Shown here: in pieces, positions 1 through 10,035 of the stretch
Position numbering within the stretch: the first letter of the stretch is position 1
How the letters are laid out: each line of letters starts with the position of its first letter
Source: Streptomyces virginiae
GTDB lineage: Bacteria > Actinomycetota > Actinomycetes > Streptomycetales > Streptomycetaceae
Length of the DNA stretch: 33,194 nt
Reading direction: 5' to 3'
Assembly: GCF_000720455.1 (NCBI RefSeq)
Contig: NZ_JOAK01000046.1
Coordinates: 1-33,194 of the forward strand
Translations under genes and position numbers: made by a program
Notes under the pieces: generated by a model
Seen by the model: only the letters and a program-made list of their open reading frames with translations
What the model was told of the DNA's origin: nothing
The model's database searches: none

Positions 1-138
1 ACAGCCGAGAAGGACGGTCCCGCGCGAGCCGAGGAGACACCCCCCGGCGGCCCCGCACCCCCACCCCCCTGTCCCGACCCCGACCGGGCGGCCGAACCCG
101 GCCCCGCCGGCGCTTGAGGCGCGACCACCGGCCCGCAG
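1..138. repeat. Left arm of 138-bp near-perfect inverted repeat
   Basis: Bases 1-138 equal the reverse complement of 33057-33194 at 136 of 138 positions. The mismatches are at window bases 100 (g here, a in the reverse complement of the other arm) and 124 (a here, g there). The match runs to the first base of the window, so the true repeat may extend outward. No ORF or transposase is seen in it. It lies downstream of ileS and its terminator, in intergenic DNA. It contains the segment CCCCGCCGGCGCTTGAGGCG, which resembles dispersed intergenic repeats I have met in Streptomyces genomes (recollection, not checked). Confidence 0.95.
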
Positions 139-206
139 GCGGAAGAACAACGGCACCGCCCGGCCAGGGCAGCGGCGGCCACCGGCCCGCAGACGCAAGA
201 ACGGCC
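121..206. repeat. Imperfect direct repeat at inner edge of left repeat arm
   Basis: The sequence CCACCGGCCCGCAG occurs at 125-138 and again at 179-192. In both copies it is followed by a related purine-rich stretch containing AAGAA and then CGGC, giving two copies of roughly 31-34 bases with a 54-base offset. The right arm of the long inverted repeat has GGCCACCGGCCCGCAG, which matches the second copy exactly and the first with one change. This suggests a partial duplication of the repeat's inner edge. Confidence 0.7.
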
Positions 207-237
207 CGCACCCCTCCCGGGAGGGAAGGGGCGGGCC
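203..237 (-). terminator. Probable ileS terminator hairpin
   Basis: GGCCCGC at 203-209 pairs with GCGGGCC at 231-237. Further CCCC/GGGG and CCTCCC/GGGAGG pairing inside gives a long imperfect GC stem 12 bases beyond the ileS stop. No clear U-tract follows, which is normal for Streptomyces terminators. Confidence 0.65.
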
Positions 238-249
238 GCTCGGCCTCGG

Positions 250-3396
<3,147 letters not shown>

Positions 3397-3410
3397 GAGG
3401 CTGAACTCTT

Positions 3411-3674
3411 CCTCCGGCGGGGTGTCACTTCCGTCCGGAGGGACGAGAGCCGACTGCTGCTCCCGCGGTACCACCCTCCTTGGCCGCCGGACGGATCCGG
3501 TGGCCCCCTCATTGGGGTGCGAAGCCGGTTCTACTCGCCCAGCGGGGGACCCGCGGCTTTCTTCCGGCGGCTCAGGGGTGATCCTTCACGTCGCGCTCGC
3601 CCCCGGGCTCTCACCGTCCCCGGGTCGCTCCTGGCTGCGTCCGACGCTACTCGTCCCCGTCCATGCCTTTCGCT
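3411..3674 (-). promoter_or_regulatory. T-box riboswitch leader of ileS, translational type
   Basis: The core T-box sequence AGGGTGGTACCGCGGG is the reverse complement of 3462-3477. An AUC isoleucine codon followed by A (3582-3580) lies in the 3' side of a long Stem I whose base can pair GGGGAC (3653-3658) with GUCCCC (3545-3550). GAGUAG motifs occur at the Stem I base and again before the T-box. Two exclusive structures are visible. AGGG (3474-3477) plus GAGC can pair with GCUC and CCCU (3439-3442), forming the antisequestrator around the T-box bulge. Alternatively CCUCCGG (3435-3441) pairs with CCGGAGG (3411-3417), which holds the ileS Shine-Dalgarno. Uncharged tRNA-Ile should favour the first and free the ribosome site. 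Actinobacterial ileS T-boxes are known to act on translation. Confidence 0.93.
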
Positions 3675-3680
3675 GGGCCC

Positions 3681-3710
3681 AGTGTACGGGCCGGGAGGGC
3701 ACGCGGCAGA
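3681..3710 (-). promoter_or_regulatory. Candidate ileS promoter
   Basis: TACACT (3681-3686 on the minus strand) is a good -10 hexamer about 7 bases before the inferred T-box leader start near 3674. The matching -35 is weak (TCTGCC at 3705-3710, 18-base spacer). Confidence 0.5.
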
Positions 3711-3717
3711 CCGCTTT

Positions 3718-3797
3718 ACGGGGGCCCCTGCGGGGCCCGTGGCCACGGCGCGGCGGGGGCGCGGGCGCGGGGGGCGGGGCGGGGGCGGTGGGGCGGG
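3718..3797. other. Hairpin plus G-run cluster between divergent ileS and DksA-like genes
   Basis: GGGCCCC (3722-3728) and GGGGCCC (3732-3738) form a 7-bp hairpin with a TGC loop. Next come seven runs of three or more G on the plus strand (3755-3759, 3763-3765, 3769-3774, 3776-3779, 3781-3785, 3790-3793, 3795-3797). The spacing is compatible with a G-quadruplex. The rest of the gap to 3945 shows no clear gene. A TTGACC at 3842-3847 has no convincing -10 partner. Confidence 0.5.
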
Positions 3798-3944
3798 AGT
3801 GGCGGATTACCGGGCTTCCGGATGGGCACAACGGATGCAGGTTGACCTCGACGGATGCGTGCCCCGTTGCCGCGGGGCCGGAGCCGATTTATCGTTCCGG
3901 CACGATTCGCGAGCAAAATCACAGTATGTGAAGGGGCCGCGGCC

Positions 3945-4730
3945 ATGGTGGCGAAGAAGACAGCGGTCTCCGGGGACCCGGCTCCCGCCAAGAAGGCGAC
4001 GGCGGCCGGCAAGGCGACCGCCAAGAAGGCTCCGGCGAAGAAGGCTCCGGCGAAGAAGGCATCGGCGAACAAGACGGCCGTGGCCGGGAAGGCTCCGGCC
4101 GAGAAGGCGACCGCGGCCGGGAAGAAGACGACCGCAGTCAGGAAGACGACCGCCGTCGAGAAGCGGACGGCCACGGCCAAGAAGGCCGGGGCCGAGGGGG
4201 CGGCGCACGCCGCGAAGGAGACGGGAGTCCGGAACGTGGTTGCCAAGAAGAGCACCGGTGCGGCGAGGAAGACGGCTGCGGCCGCCACGAGCGGGCTGCC
4301 CAAGACCCGGGTCACGGCGGCGGCCGCCGCCCCCGGGGAGCTCGCCGTACGGCCCGGGGAGGACCCCTGGACGCCCCAGGAGGTCGAGGAGGCCCGCGCG
4401 GAGCTGGTGTCGGAGGTGCTGCGGCTGCGCGCCGAGCTGGACGCCTCCGAGGTGGCCATCTCCGGCCTGATGCGGGACTCGGGCGACGGCGCCGGCGACG
4501 ACCAGGCCGACACGGGCACCAAGAACATCACCCGGGAGTCGGAGCTGGCGCTCGCCGCCAACGCCAGCTCGATGCTGGAGCAGACCGAGCGGGCCCTGGA
4601 ACGGCTGGAGGCGGGCACGTACGGGCTCTGCGAGAACTGCGGCAAGCCCATCGGCAAGGCGAGGATGCAGGCCTTCCCGCGGGCCACGCTGTGCGTGGAC
4701 TGCAAGCAGAAGCAGGAGCGGCGGCACTAG
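3945..4730 (+). CDS. DksA/TraR-type zinc-finger protein with histone-like Lys/Ala tail
   Basis: About 261 residues. The C-terminal part is a DksA/TraR zinc finger, Cx2C-x17-Cx2C, with Cys near 229, 232, 250 and 253 (CENCGKPIG ... CVDC). The preceding helical part contains ITRESELALA and SSMLEQTERALERLE, typical of the family. The N-terminal ~110 residues are almost only Lys, Ala, Pro and Thr, like a histone H1 tail, and include a 15-bp tandem repeat coding KKAPA (4023-4067, three copies). DksA/TraR proteins bind RNA polymerase at the secondary channel; whether this one does is inference, and the basic tail suggests nucleic-acid binding. The frame is open upstream to 3855, but ATG 3945 has GAAGGGG (3930-3936) 8 bases before it. 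It stands just upstream of lspA on the same strand. Confidence 0.88.
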   Translation: MVAKKTAVSGDPAPAKKATAAGKATAKKAPAKKAPAKKASANKTAVAGKAPAEKATAAGKKTTAVRKTTAVEKRTATAKKAGAEGAAHAAKETGVRNVVAKKSTGAARKTAAAATSGLPKTRVTAAAAAPGELAVRPGEDPWTPQEVEEARAELVSEVLRLRAELDASEVAISGLMRDSGDGAGDDQADTGTKNITRESELALAANASSMLEQTERALERLEAGTYGLCENCGKPIGKARMQAFPRATLCVDCKQKQERRH

Positions 4731-4773
4731 CGGCCTTCCGCGGGGGCCGGAGGTGGGACGGGCGCTGCGCGGG

Positions 4774-4804
4774 GGCCCTGACGTACCCTCGTCTGGTCAG
4801 GGTC
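4774..4804 (+). promoter_or_regulatory. Inverted repeat around a candidate lspA -10
   Basis: CCCTGAC (4776-4782) and GTCAGGG (4796-4802) are perfect inverted copies with a 13-base gap, extended on the outside by GG and CC. The gap holds TACCCT (4784-4789), a plausible -10. It could be an operator or a weak terminator of the DksA-like gene. Confidence 0.45.
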
Positions 4805-4841
4805 CAGGAGGAGCCTGGGTCGGCTAGTTCGAGGGACTCAC

Positions 4842-5402
4842 GTGGCAGAGGCGGAGCGCATCATCGGTACGCCGGAGGTCGGGGACGACGCCCAGCCGGA
4901 GTCGGTCGCGCCCAAGGGGCGTCGGCGGATCGCGGCACTGCTCGTCGTGGCGGTGCTCGCCTACCTGCTGGACCTCGGCACCAAGATGCTGGTCGTGGCG
5001 AAGCTGGAGCACCAGCCGCCGATCGAGATCATCGGTGACCTGCTGAAGTTCGAGGCGGTCCGCAACCCGGGCGCCGCGTTCGGGTTCGGCGAGGCCTTCA
5101 CCATCATCTTCACCGCCATCGCGGCGGCCGTGATCGTGGTGATCGTGCGCCTGGCCCGCAAGCTCTACAGCCTGCCGTGGGCCATCGCCCTGGGTCTGCT
5201 GCTGGGCGGTGCGCTGGGCAACCTGACCGACCGGATCTTCCGCTCGCCGGGCGTGTTCCGCGGGGCGGTCGTCGACTTCATCGCGCCGGCCCACTTCGCC
5301 GTCTTCAACATCGCCGACTCGGCGATCGTGTGCGGCGGCATCCTCATCGTGCTGCTGTCCTTCAAGGGCCTGGACCCGGACGGCACCGTCCACAAGGACT
5401 GA
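4842..5402 (+). CDS. lspA: Lipoprotein signal peptidase II
   Basis: Inner-membrane aspartyl protease that removes the signal peptide from diacylglyceryl-modified prolipoproteins. The 186 residues include about four membrane helices (roughly 29-48, 85-105, 111-128 and 153-173). The two catalytic aspartates are D130 in GNLTDR and D159 in FNIADS, both in the family's signature contexts. The N-terminal ~28 residues are a hydrophilic, Glu-rich cytoplasmic extension. GTG 4842 is preceded by GAGGGA. The gene is followed after 41 bases by rluD, a common lspA-rluD pairing. Confidence 0.97.
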   Translation: MAEAERIIGTPEVGDDAQPESVAPKGRRRIAALLVVAVLAYLLDLGTKMLVVAKLEHQPPIEIIGDLLKFEAVRNPGAAFGFGEAFTIIFTAIAAAVIVVIVRLARKLYSLPWAIALGLLLGGALGNLTDRIFRSPGVFRGAVVDFIAPAHFAVFNIADSAIVCGGILIVLLSFKGLDPDGTVHKD

Positions 5403-5431
5403 TCGCGGGACGGCCCGTCCGTCGAGTCCTG

Positions 5432-5437
5432 CATACT
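5432..5437 (+). promoter_or_regulatory. Candidate leaderless -10 for rluD
   Basis: CATACT ends 6 bases before GTG 5444. There is no Shine-Dalgarno in the gap, so transcription could begin at or next to the start codon. No good -35 was seen. Confidence 0.4.
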
Positions 5438-5443
5438 CGACGG

Positions 5444-6385
5444 GTGAGTACGATTCCCGAGATCCGCACCCTGCCCGTTCCCGATGGCCTCGAAGGCGAG
5501 CGCGTCGACGCCGCCATCGCCCGTATGTTCGGTTTCTCCCGGACCAAGGCGGCCGAGCTGGCGGCCGAGGGGAAGGTGTCGGTCGACGGCAGCGTCGTCG
5601 GGAAGTCCGAGCGCGTGCACGGCGGTGCCTGGCTCGAGGTCGAGATGCCCGCGCCCCCGCGGCCCGTCGAGGTCGTGGCCGAGCCGGTCCCGGGCATGGA
5701 GATCGTCCATGACGACGACGACATCGTCGTCATCATGAAGCCCGTGGGCGTCGCCGCCCACCCGAGTCCCGGCTGGACCGGCACCACCGTCATCGGTGGT
5801 CTCGCCGCAGCGGGCTACCGCATCTCCACCTCCGGCGCGTCCGAGCGCCAGGGCATCGTGCACCGCCTCGACGTCGGCACGTCCGGCCTGATGGCCGTCG
5901 CCAAGTCGGAGCGCGCGTACACCTCGCTGAAGAACCAGTTCCGTGAGCGGGTCGTCGACAAGCGCTACCACGCGCTGGTCCAGGGCCACCCCGACCCGAT
6001 GAGCGGCACGATCGACGCGCCCATCGGCCGTCACCCGAGCGCCGACTACAAGTGGGCGGTGACCCAGGACGGCAAGGCGTCCGTCACCCACTACGACCTG
6101 ATCGAGGCCTTCCGCGCCGCCTCGCTGCTGGACATCAAGCTGGAGACGGGGCGTACGCACCAGATCCGCGTGCACATGTCCGCGCACCGCCACCCGTGCG
6201 TCGGCGACCTGACCTACGGCGCCGACCCGACCGTCGCGAAGCGGCTCGGGCTGACCCGCCAGTGGCTGCACGCGGTCCGGCTGGGCTTCGAGCACCCGGC
6301 GGACGGGCAGTGGGTGGAGTTCGAGAGCACCTACCCGGCCGACCTCCAGCACGCCCTCGACGTGATCCGCGCCGAGAGCGAGTGA
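5444..6385 (+). CDS. rluD: 23S rRNA pseudouridine synthase, RluD family
   Basis: Converts uridines to pseudouridine in large-subunit rRNA. The 313 residues carry an S4 RNA-binding domain (about 17-75, with [19 protein letters not shown]) followed by the RluA/RluD catalytic domain. The signature [11 protein letters not shown] places the catalytic Asp at residue 143. [10 protein letters not shown] and the C-terminal [11 protein letters not shown] block are also conserved. The open frame begins upstream inside lspA, but GTG 5444 gives the expected N-terminus and lies 6 bases after a -10-like CATACT. The stop overlaps GTGA with the broken acetyltransferase gene downstream. Confidence 0.95.
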   Translation: MSTIPEIRTLPVPDGLEGERVDAAIARMFGFSRTKAAELAAEGKVSVDGSVVGKSERVHGGAWLEVEMPAPPRPVEVVAEPVPGMEIVHDDDDIVVIMKPVGVAAHPSPGWTGTTVIGGLAAAGYRISTSGASERQGIVHRLDVGTSGLMAVAKSERAYTSLKNQFRERVVDKRYHALVQGHPDPMSGTIDAPIGRHPSADYKWAVTQDGKASVTHYDLIEAFRAASLLDIKLETGRTHQIRVHMSAHRHPCVGDLTYGADPTVAKRLGLTRQWLHAVRLGFEHPADGQWVEFESTYPADLQHALDVIRAESE

Positions 6386-6593
6386 CCTCGCCGGCCGAGG
6401 TCCGCATCGCCGTCCGGGAGGCGCCCGGCCGGCGCTGACCGCGGTCGACCTCGGCGCGCGGACGCACGCGCCGGGCTTCTACGAGCGGCTCGGGTACGTG
6501 GCCCACGGCCCGGAGTTCCAGGACGCGGGCATCCCCCACCGCGCCATGCGACGCTCCCTCCCGTGGCCGGGAGCCGGGCGCGTAGCGCCGTAG
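6382..6593 (+). pseudogene. GNAT acetyltransferase remnant with internal deletion
   Basis: GTG 6382 overlaps the rluD stop (GTGA) and encodes about 18 residues, [15 protein letters not shown]..., like the start of the GNAT acetyltransferase that follows rluD in Streptomyces. It stops at 6436-6438. From 6435, one frame over, the sequence encodes a GNAT C-terminus: LTAVDLGARTHAPGFYERLGY, then GPEF, AGIPHRAM, to TAG 6591. FYERLGY is the typical GNAT motif-B end. The middle (about 100 residues including the acetyl-CoA-binding R/QxxGxG/A loop) is absent, so catalysis is not possible. An out-of-frame internal deletion is the simplest explanation. Family assignment rests on recollection of homologues. 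Confidence 0.82.
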
Positions 6594-6657
6594 GGGGTGC
6601 GGGCGGAGCCCGACACGGAACCGCGGACCCGTCACCGCACCGCCGAGCGCAGCGGCC

Positions 6658-6666
6658 TGGCAGGGT
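6658..6666 (+). promoter_or_regulatory. Candidate extended -10 of the antiporter gene
   Basis: TGG at 6658-6660 and CAGGGT at 6661-6666, followed 6 bases later by GTG 6673. This is the same layout as three other genes in the window. No standard -35 was seen. Confidence 0.4.
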
Positions 6667-6672
6667 GGGGGA

Positions 6673-8265
6673 GTGGATCAGCTCGCTCTGCTCTTCGTGC
6701 TCCTCCTCGGGGCCGTGGTCATGGTGCCGCTCGGGGACCGGCTGGGGTTGCCCGCGCCGGTCCTGATGACCCTCGGCGGGGTGGTCCTCGCCCTGGTGCC
6801 GGCCGTGCCGGAGGTCGAGGTCCCGCCCGAGTTCATCCTGCCGCTGGTGCTTCCGCCGCTGCTGTACGCCTCCGTACAGCGGACCTCGTGGCGGCAGTTC
6901 GCCGCCAACGTGCGGCCGATCCTGCTGCTGGCCGTGGCCCTGGTGTTCGTCACGACCGCAGCCGTGGCCGCCGTCGCCTACTCCGTGGTGCCCGCGCTGC
7001 CGCTCGCCGCCGCCGTCGCGCTCGGCGCGCTCGTGGCCCCGCCCGACCCGGTCGCCGCCACCGCCGTCGCCGGATCGCTCGGGCTGCCCCGCCGCATGGT
7101 GTCGATCCTGGAGGGCGAGGGGCTCTTCAACGACGTGACGGCCATCGTGCTCTACCACGTGGCGATCGCCGCCGCCGTCAGCGGCAGCTTCTCCTGGCCC
7201 GACGCGCTCGGCGAGTTCGTACTGTCCGCCGTCGTCGCCGTGGTCGTCGGCCTGGCCCTCGGCTGGACCACCCACCGGCTGATGGGCCGGCTCGGCGACG
7301 CCACCCTGCAGATCGGCCTGACGCTGCTGGTGCCGTTCGTCTCGTACGTGGTCGCCGAGGAACTCCACGGGTCGGGGGTGCTGGCCGTGCTGACGACGGC
7401 CCTGTTCCTCGCCGAGTACGCCTCCGACGCCGACGACGTGCTGGGGCGCCTGGCCGGGCACACCTTCTGGGAGGTCGTGGACACGCTGGTCACCGGCGTC
7501 GCCTTCGGGCTGATCGGGCTGGAGCTGCACAACGTCTTCGGGACGGCCGAGGACCGCGTGTGGGAGATGGCCGGATGGGCGGCGGTGGTCGTCGCGGTGG
7601 TGGTCGGCGTACGGCTGGCGTGGCTGCTGCCGGCCGGGTGGCTCGCCAAGAAGCTGCACCAGCGGCGCGACTACGACGAGGAGATCCCGCTCAGCTGGCG
7701 GGAGAGCGTGGTGATGTGGTGGGCCGGGATGCGCGGGGTGGCCTCGGTGGCCCTGGCCCTGGCCATTCCCCTGAAGACGGACTCCGGCGAGCCCTTCCCG
7801 GCACGGGACGAGATCATCTTCATCGCGTTCGCGGTGATCATGGTGACCCTGGTGTGCCAGGGGCTGACCCTGCCGTGGCTGGTGCGCCGCCTGGGCGTGG
7901 AGGAGGACACCGACGCCCGGCGGGACGCCGAGCGGCAGCTGGCGATCCGCGCCGCCAAGGCCGCGAAGCGGCGGCTGAAGGAGATCGAGGAGGCCGAGGA
8001 GCTGCCGGAGGACCTGATCGAGCAGCTGAGCCGGCGCGCGTACGACGTGGGGGCCAGGATCAGCCCGGACATGGTCGACGAGGAACGGCGCGAGGCGTAC
8101 GCGCAGCGCGTGCAGCGGCTCCACGACGTCCAGCGGATCCAGCGGGAGATGATGTCGGCCGCCCGCCACGAGGTGCTGGCCGCCCGCAGCGAACCCGGCT
8201 CCGACCCGGAGGTCGTCGACCGGGTGCTGCGCCACCTCGACGTACGCAGCCTGCGCGCGCCCTAG
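6673..8265 (+). CDS. CPA1-family Na+/H+ antiporter
   Basis: Membrane cation/proton exchanger for pH and sodium homeostasis. It has 530 residues: about 12 hydrophobic segments from residue 4 to about 400, then a charged, probably coiled-coil cytoplasmic tail (about 410-530, rich in R, E, A). APPDPVAAT (Asp near 125) and EGEGLFNDVTA (Asn-Asp near 153-154) are CPA1/NhaP ion-site motifs. WWAGMRGVASVALALAIP is the conserved late helix. GTG 6673 is the natural start. The cation cannot be fixed from sequence; K+/H+ exchange is possible. It ends tail-to-tail with the MscS gene, sharing CTAG. Confidence 0.92.
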   Translation: MDQLALLFVLLLGAVVMVPLGDRLGLPAPVLMTLGGVVLALVPAVPEVEVPPEFILPLVLPPLLYASVQRTSWRQFAANVRPILLLAVALVFVTTAAVAAVAYSVVPALPLAAAVALGALVAPPDPVAATAVAGSLGLPRRMVSILEGEGLFNDVTAIVLYHVAIAAAVSGSFSWPDALGEFVLSAVVAVVVGLALGWTTHRLMGRLGDATLQIGLTLLVPFVSYVVAEELHGSGVLAVLTTALFLAEYASDADDVLGRLAGHTFWEVVDTLVTGVAFGLIGLELHNVFGTAEDRVWEMAGWAAVVVAVVVGVRLAWLLPAGWLAKKLHQRRDYDEEIPLSWRESVVMWWAGMRGVASVALALAIPLKTDSGEPFPARDEIIFIAFAVIMVTLVCQGLTLPWLVRRLGVEEDTDARRDAERQLAIRAAKAAKRRLKEIEEAEELPEDLIEQLSRRAYDVGARISPDMVDEERREAYAQRVQRLHDVQRIQREMMSAARHEVLAARSEPGSDPEVVDRVLRHLDVRSLRAP

Positions 8266-9314
8266 GGAGTGTCCGGGGTGGGGGGTGCCTGGGCGATGGC
8301 GATGCGGGGGAGTGCGTAGGGGTGGTGGGCGGCCAGCCAGGTGAGCAGCCGCTCGCGGACCGCGCAGCGCAGTGTCCAGAGGTCGTCGGCGTCCTTGGCG
8401 GTGACCACGCCGCGGATCTGGACCGTGTGCGGTGTGGTGTCCGTCACGGCCAGGCCGCCGCCGCGGCCGTCCCACTCGGGGAGTTCCTCCAGGATCTGGT
8501 GGAACCGCTCCCGCACGAGGCCCACGGGCGCGCTGTGGTCCAGGTGCCAGAAGACCGTGCCGGTCATCTGCGCACCGCCGCGCGACCAGTTCTCGTACGG
8601 CTTGCTCGTGAAGTACGACACAGGCATCGTGATGCGGCGCTCGTCCCAGGTGCGGACGGTCAGGAAGGTCAGGGTGATCTCCTCGACCCGGCCCCACTCC
8701 TTGTCGACCACCACCGTGTCGCCGATGCGGACGGTGTCGCCGAAGGCGATCTGCAGGCCGGCGAAGAGGTTGCCCAGCGTGGACTGGGCGGCGATGCCCA
8801 CGACGATGCCGAGGATCCCCGCCGAGGCCAGCACCGAGGCGCCGACCGCACGCATCGGGGGGAAGGTCAGCAGCATCGCCGCCGCGGCGACCACGACCAC
8901 CACCGCGGCGACCACCCGTTGGATCAGGGTGACCTGGGTGCGCACCCGGCGGACCCGGGCCTCGTCCGTGGTCACCGCCGCGTAGCGCGCGTACGTGGAG
9001 TCGACGGCGGCCGCCGCGATGCGTACCGCCAGCCAGGCCGCCGAGGCGATGAGCACCAGGGTGAGGAAGCGGCCGACGCCGACGGGGTGGTCGGGGAGGA
9101 CGCCCGCCCAGCGGTAGGAGCCCCGCAGCAGTGAGGTGCAGAGCACCACCTGGAAGGGGAGCCGGCAACGGCGCAGCAGTCCCCACAGGGGGGTCTCGGG
9201 GTGCCGGGCGTCGGCCCGGCGCAGCAGCAGGTCGAGCAGCCGGCCCGCGATCAGGGTGGCGACCAGCGAGCCGCCGATGACCGTCACGGGGCGCAGGAAG
9301 TTCTCCGTCTCCAT
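8262..9314 (-). CDS. MscS-family mechanosensitive channel
   Basis: Small-conductance mechanosensitive or related channel in the plasma membrane. About 350 residues: four or so helices in the first 150, then the pore helix ASAGILGIVVGIAAQSTLGN (about 164-183), which merges into the MscS beta domain with FGDTVRIGDTVVVDKEWGRVEE. A mixed C-terminal domain follows. The frame is open far upstream (to 9857), opposite the hydrolase gene. ATG 9314 was chosen because the upstream part is a shadow; no strong Shine-Dalgarno is visible, so the start is less certain. The stop codon (TAG) lies on the same CTAG as the antiporter stop, with no terminator between. Confidence 0.9.
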   Translation of the reverse strand: METENFLRPVTVIGGSLVATLIAGRLLDLLLRRADARHPETPLWGLLRRCRLPFQVVLCTSLLRGSYRWAGVLPDHPVGVGRFLTLVLIASAAWLAVRIAAAAVDSTYARYAAVTTDEARVRRVRTQVTLIQRVVAAVVVVVAAAAMLLTFPPMRAVGASVLASAGILGIVVGIAAQSTLGNLFAGLQIAFGDTVRIGDTVVVDKEWGRVEEITLTFLTVRTWDERRITMPVSYFTSKPYENWSRGGAQMTGTVFWHLDHSAPVGLVRERFHQILEELPEWDGRGGGLAVTDTTPHTVQIRGVVTAKDADDLWTLRCAVRERLLTWLAAHHPYALPRIAIAQAPPTPDTP

Positions 9315-9362
9315 GGGGATGAAACGTAGCGGGAGCCGTGGCGCATCAGGGCCCGGGACGGC

Positions 9363-9371
9363 TGGCACGAT
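9363..9371 (+). promoter_or_regulatory. Candidate extended -10 of the hydrolase gene
   Basis: TGG (9363-9365) and CACGAT (9366-9371), 6 bases before ATG 9378. GGAGGC lies in the gap, but only one base from ATG, too close to act as a normal Shine-Dalgarno. Confidence 0.4.
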
Positions 9372-9377
9372 GGAGGC

Positions 9378-9947
9378 ATGAACATCATGCTTTTCCATTC
9401 GACGTACGGGCTGCGGCCCGCGGTGCACGCGGCGGCCGACCGGCTGCGCGCGGCCGGTCACCAGGTCCAGGTGCCGGACCTCTTCGAGGGGCGCACCTTC
9501 GAGACCGTCGAGGAGGGCATGGCCCACCAGGAGGAGATCGGCCGTGACGAGCTGTTGAAGCGGGCGGTGCTGGCCTCGGCCCCGCACTCCGACCAGGGAC
9601 TGGTCTACGCGGGCTTCTCCTTCGGCGGTTCCCTCGCCCAGCACCTGGCGCTGGCCGACGAGAAGGCGCGCGGGCTGCTCCTGCTGCACGGGACGGCGGA
9701 CCTGGAGGACGGCGCCTCGGTGGACGAACTCCCGGTGCAGCTGCACATCGCGGACCCGGACCCCTTCGAGCCGCACGACTGGCTGACGGCCTGGTACCTG
9801 CGGATGCAGCGGGCCGGGGCGGACGTCGAGGTCCACAGCTACCCGGGTGCCGGGCACCTGTTCACCGACCCGGACCTCGACGACTACGACGCCGAGGCGG
9901 CGGAGGAGACCTGGAAGACCGCGATCGGTTTCCTCGACAGCCTCTGA
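9378..9947 (+). CDS. Dienelactone-hydrolase-like alpha/beta hydrolase
   Basis: Cytoplasmic alpha/beta hydrolase of 189 residues in the dienelactone hydrolase family. The nucleophile elbow GFSFGG puts Ser at residue 81, where classical dienelactone hydrolases have Cys. The acid is probably Asp126 or Asp128 (HIADPDPF) and the base His160 (GAGHLF). There is no signal peptide. It is a single gene, divergent from the MscS gene and convergent with the metalloprotease, and a strong hairpin lies after its stop. The substrate is unknown; hydrolysis of a lactone or ester is inference from the family. Confidence 0.88.
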   Translation: MNIMLFHSTYGLRPAVHAAADRLRAAGHQVQVPDLFEGRTFETVEEGMAHQEEIGRDELLKRAVLASAPHSDQGLVYAGFSFGGSLAQHLALADEKARGLLLLHGTADLEDGASVDELPVQLHIADPDPFEPHDWLTAWYLRMQRAGADVEVHSYPGAGHLFTDPDLDDYDAEAAEETWKTAIGFLDSL

Positions 9948-9982
9948 CTCGACGGCCTCCGGGCGGTGTCCGCGCGGGACAT

Positions 9983-10025
9983 GAGGAAGGGCCCGGCCCG
10001 GCGGATGCCGGGCCGGGCCCTCCTC
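9983..10025. terminator. Bidirectional terminator between hydrolase and metalloprotease
   Basis: The inner GGGCCCGGCCCGGC (9989-10002) pairs perfectly with GCCGGGCCGGGCCC (10007-10020) around a GGAT loop. GAGGA and TCCTC extend the stem outside with a single bulged A. It lies between two convergent stop codons. Confidence 0.9.
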
Positions 10026-10035
10026 GTCGCCGGGG

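Noticed and set aside
3397..3474. 26-residue N-terminal extension of IleRS
   Set aside because: It would be translated from inside the T-box core. The Shine-Dalgarno and known family start are at 3396.
4023..4067. 15-bp tandem repeats as a CRISPR or minisatellite
   Set aside because: They are in frame, code KKAPA in the DksA-like tail and lack spacers.
6331..9186. A 951-residue minus-strand frame opposite the antiporter
   Set aside because: Pro/His/Arg/Gly-rich shadow; the plus strand has clear CPA1 motifs.
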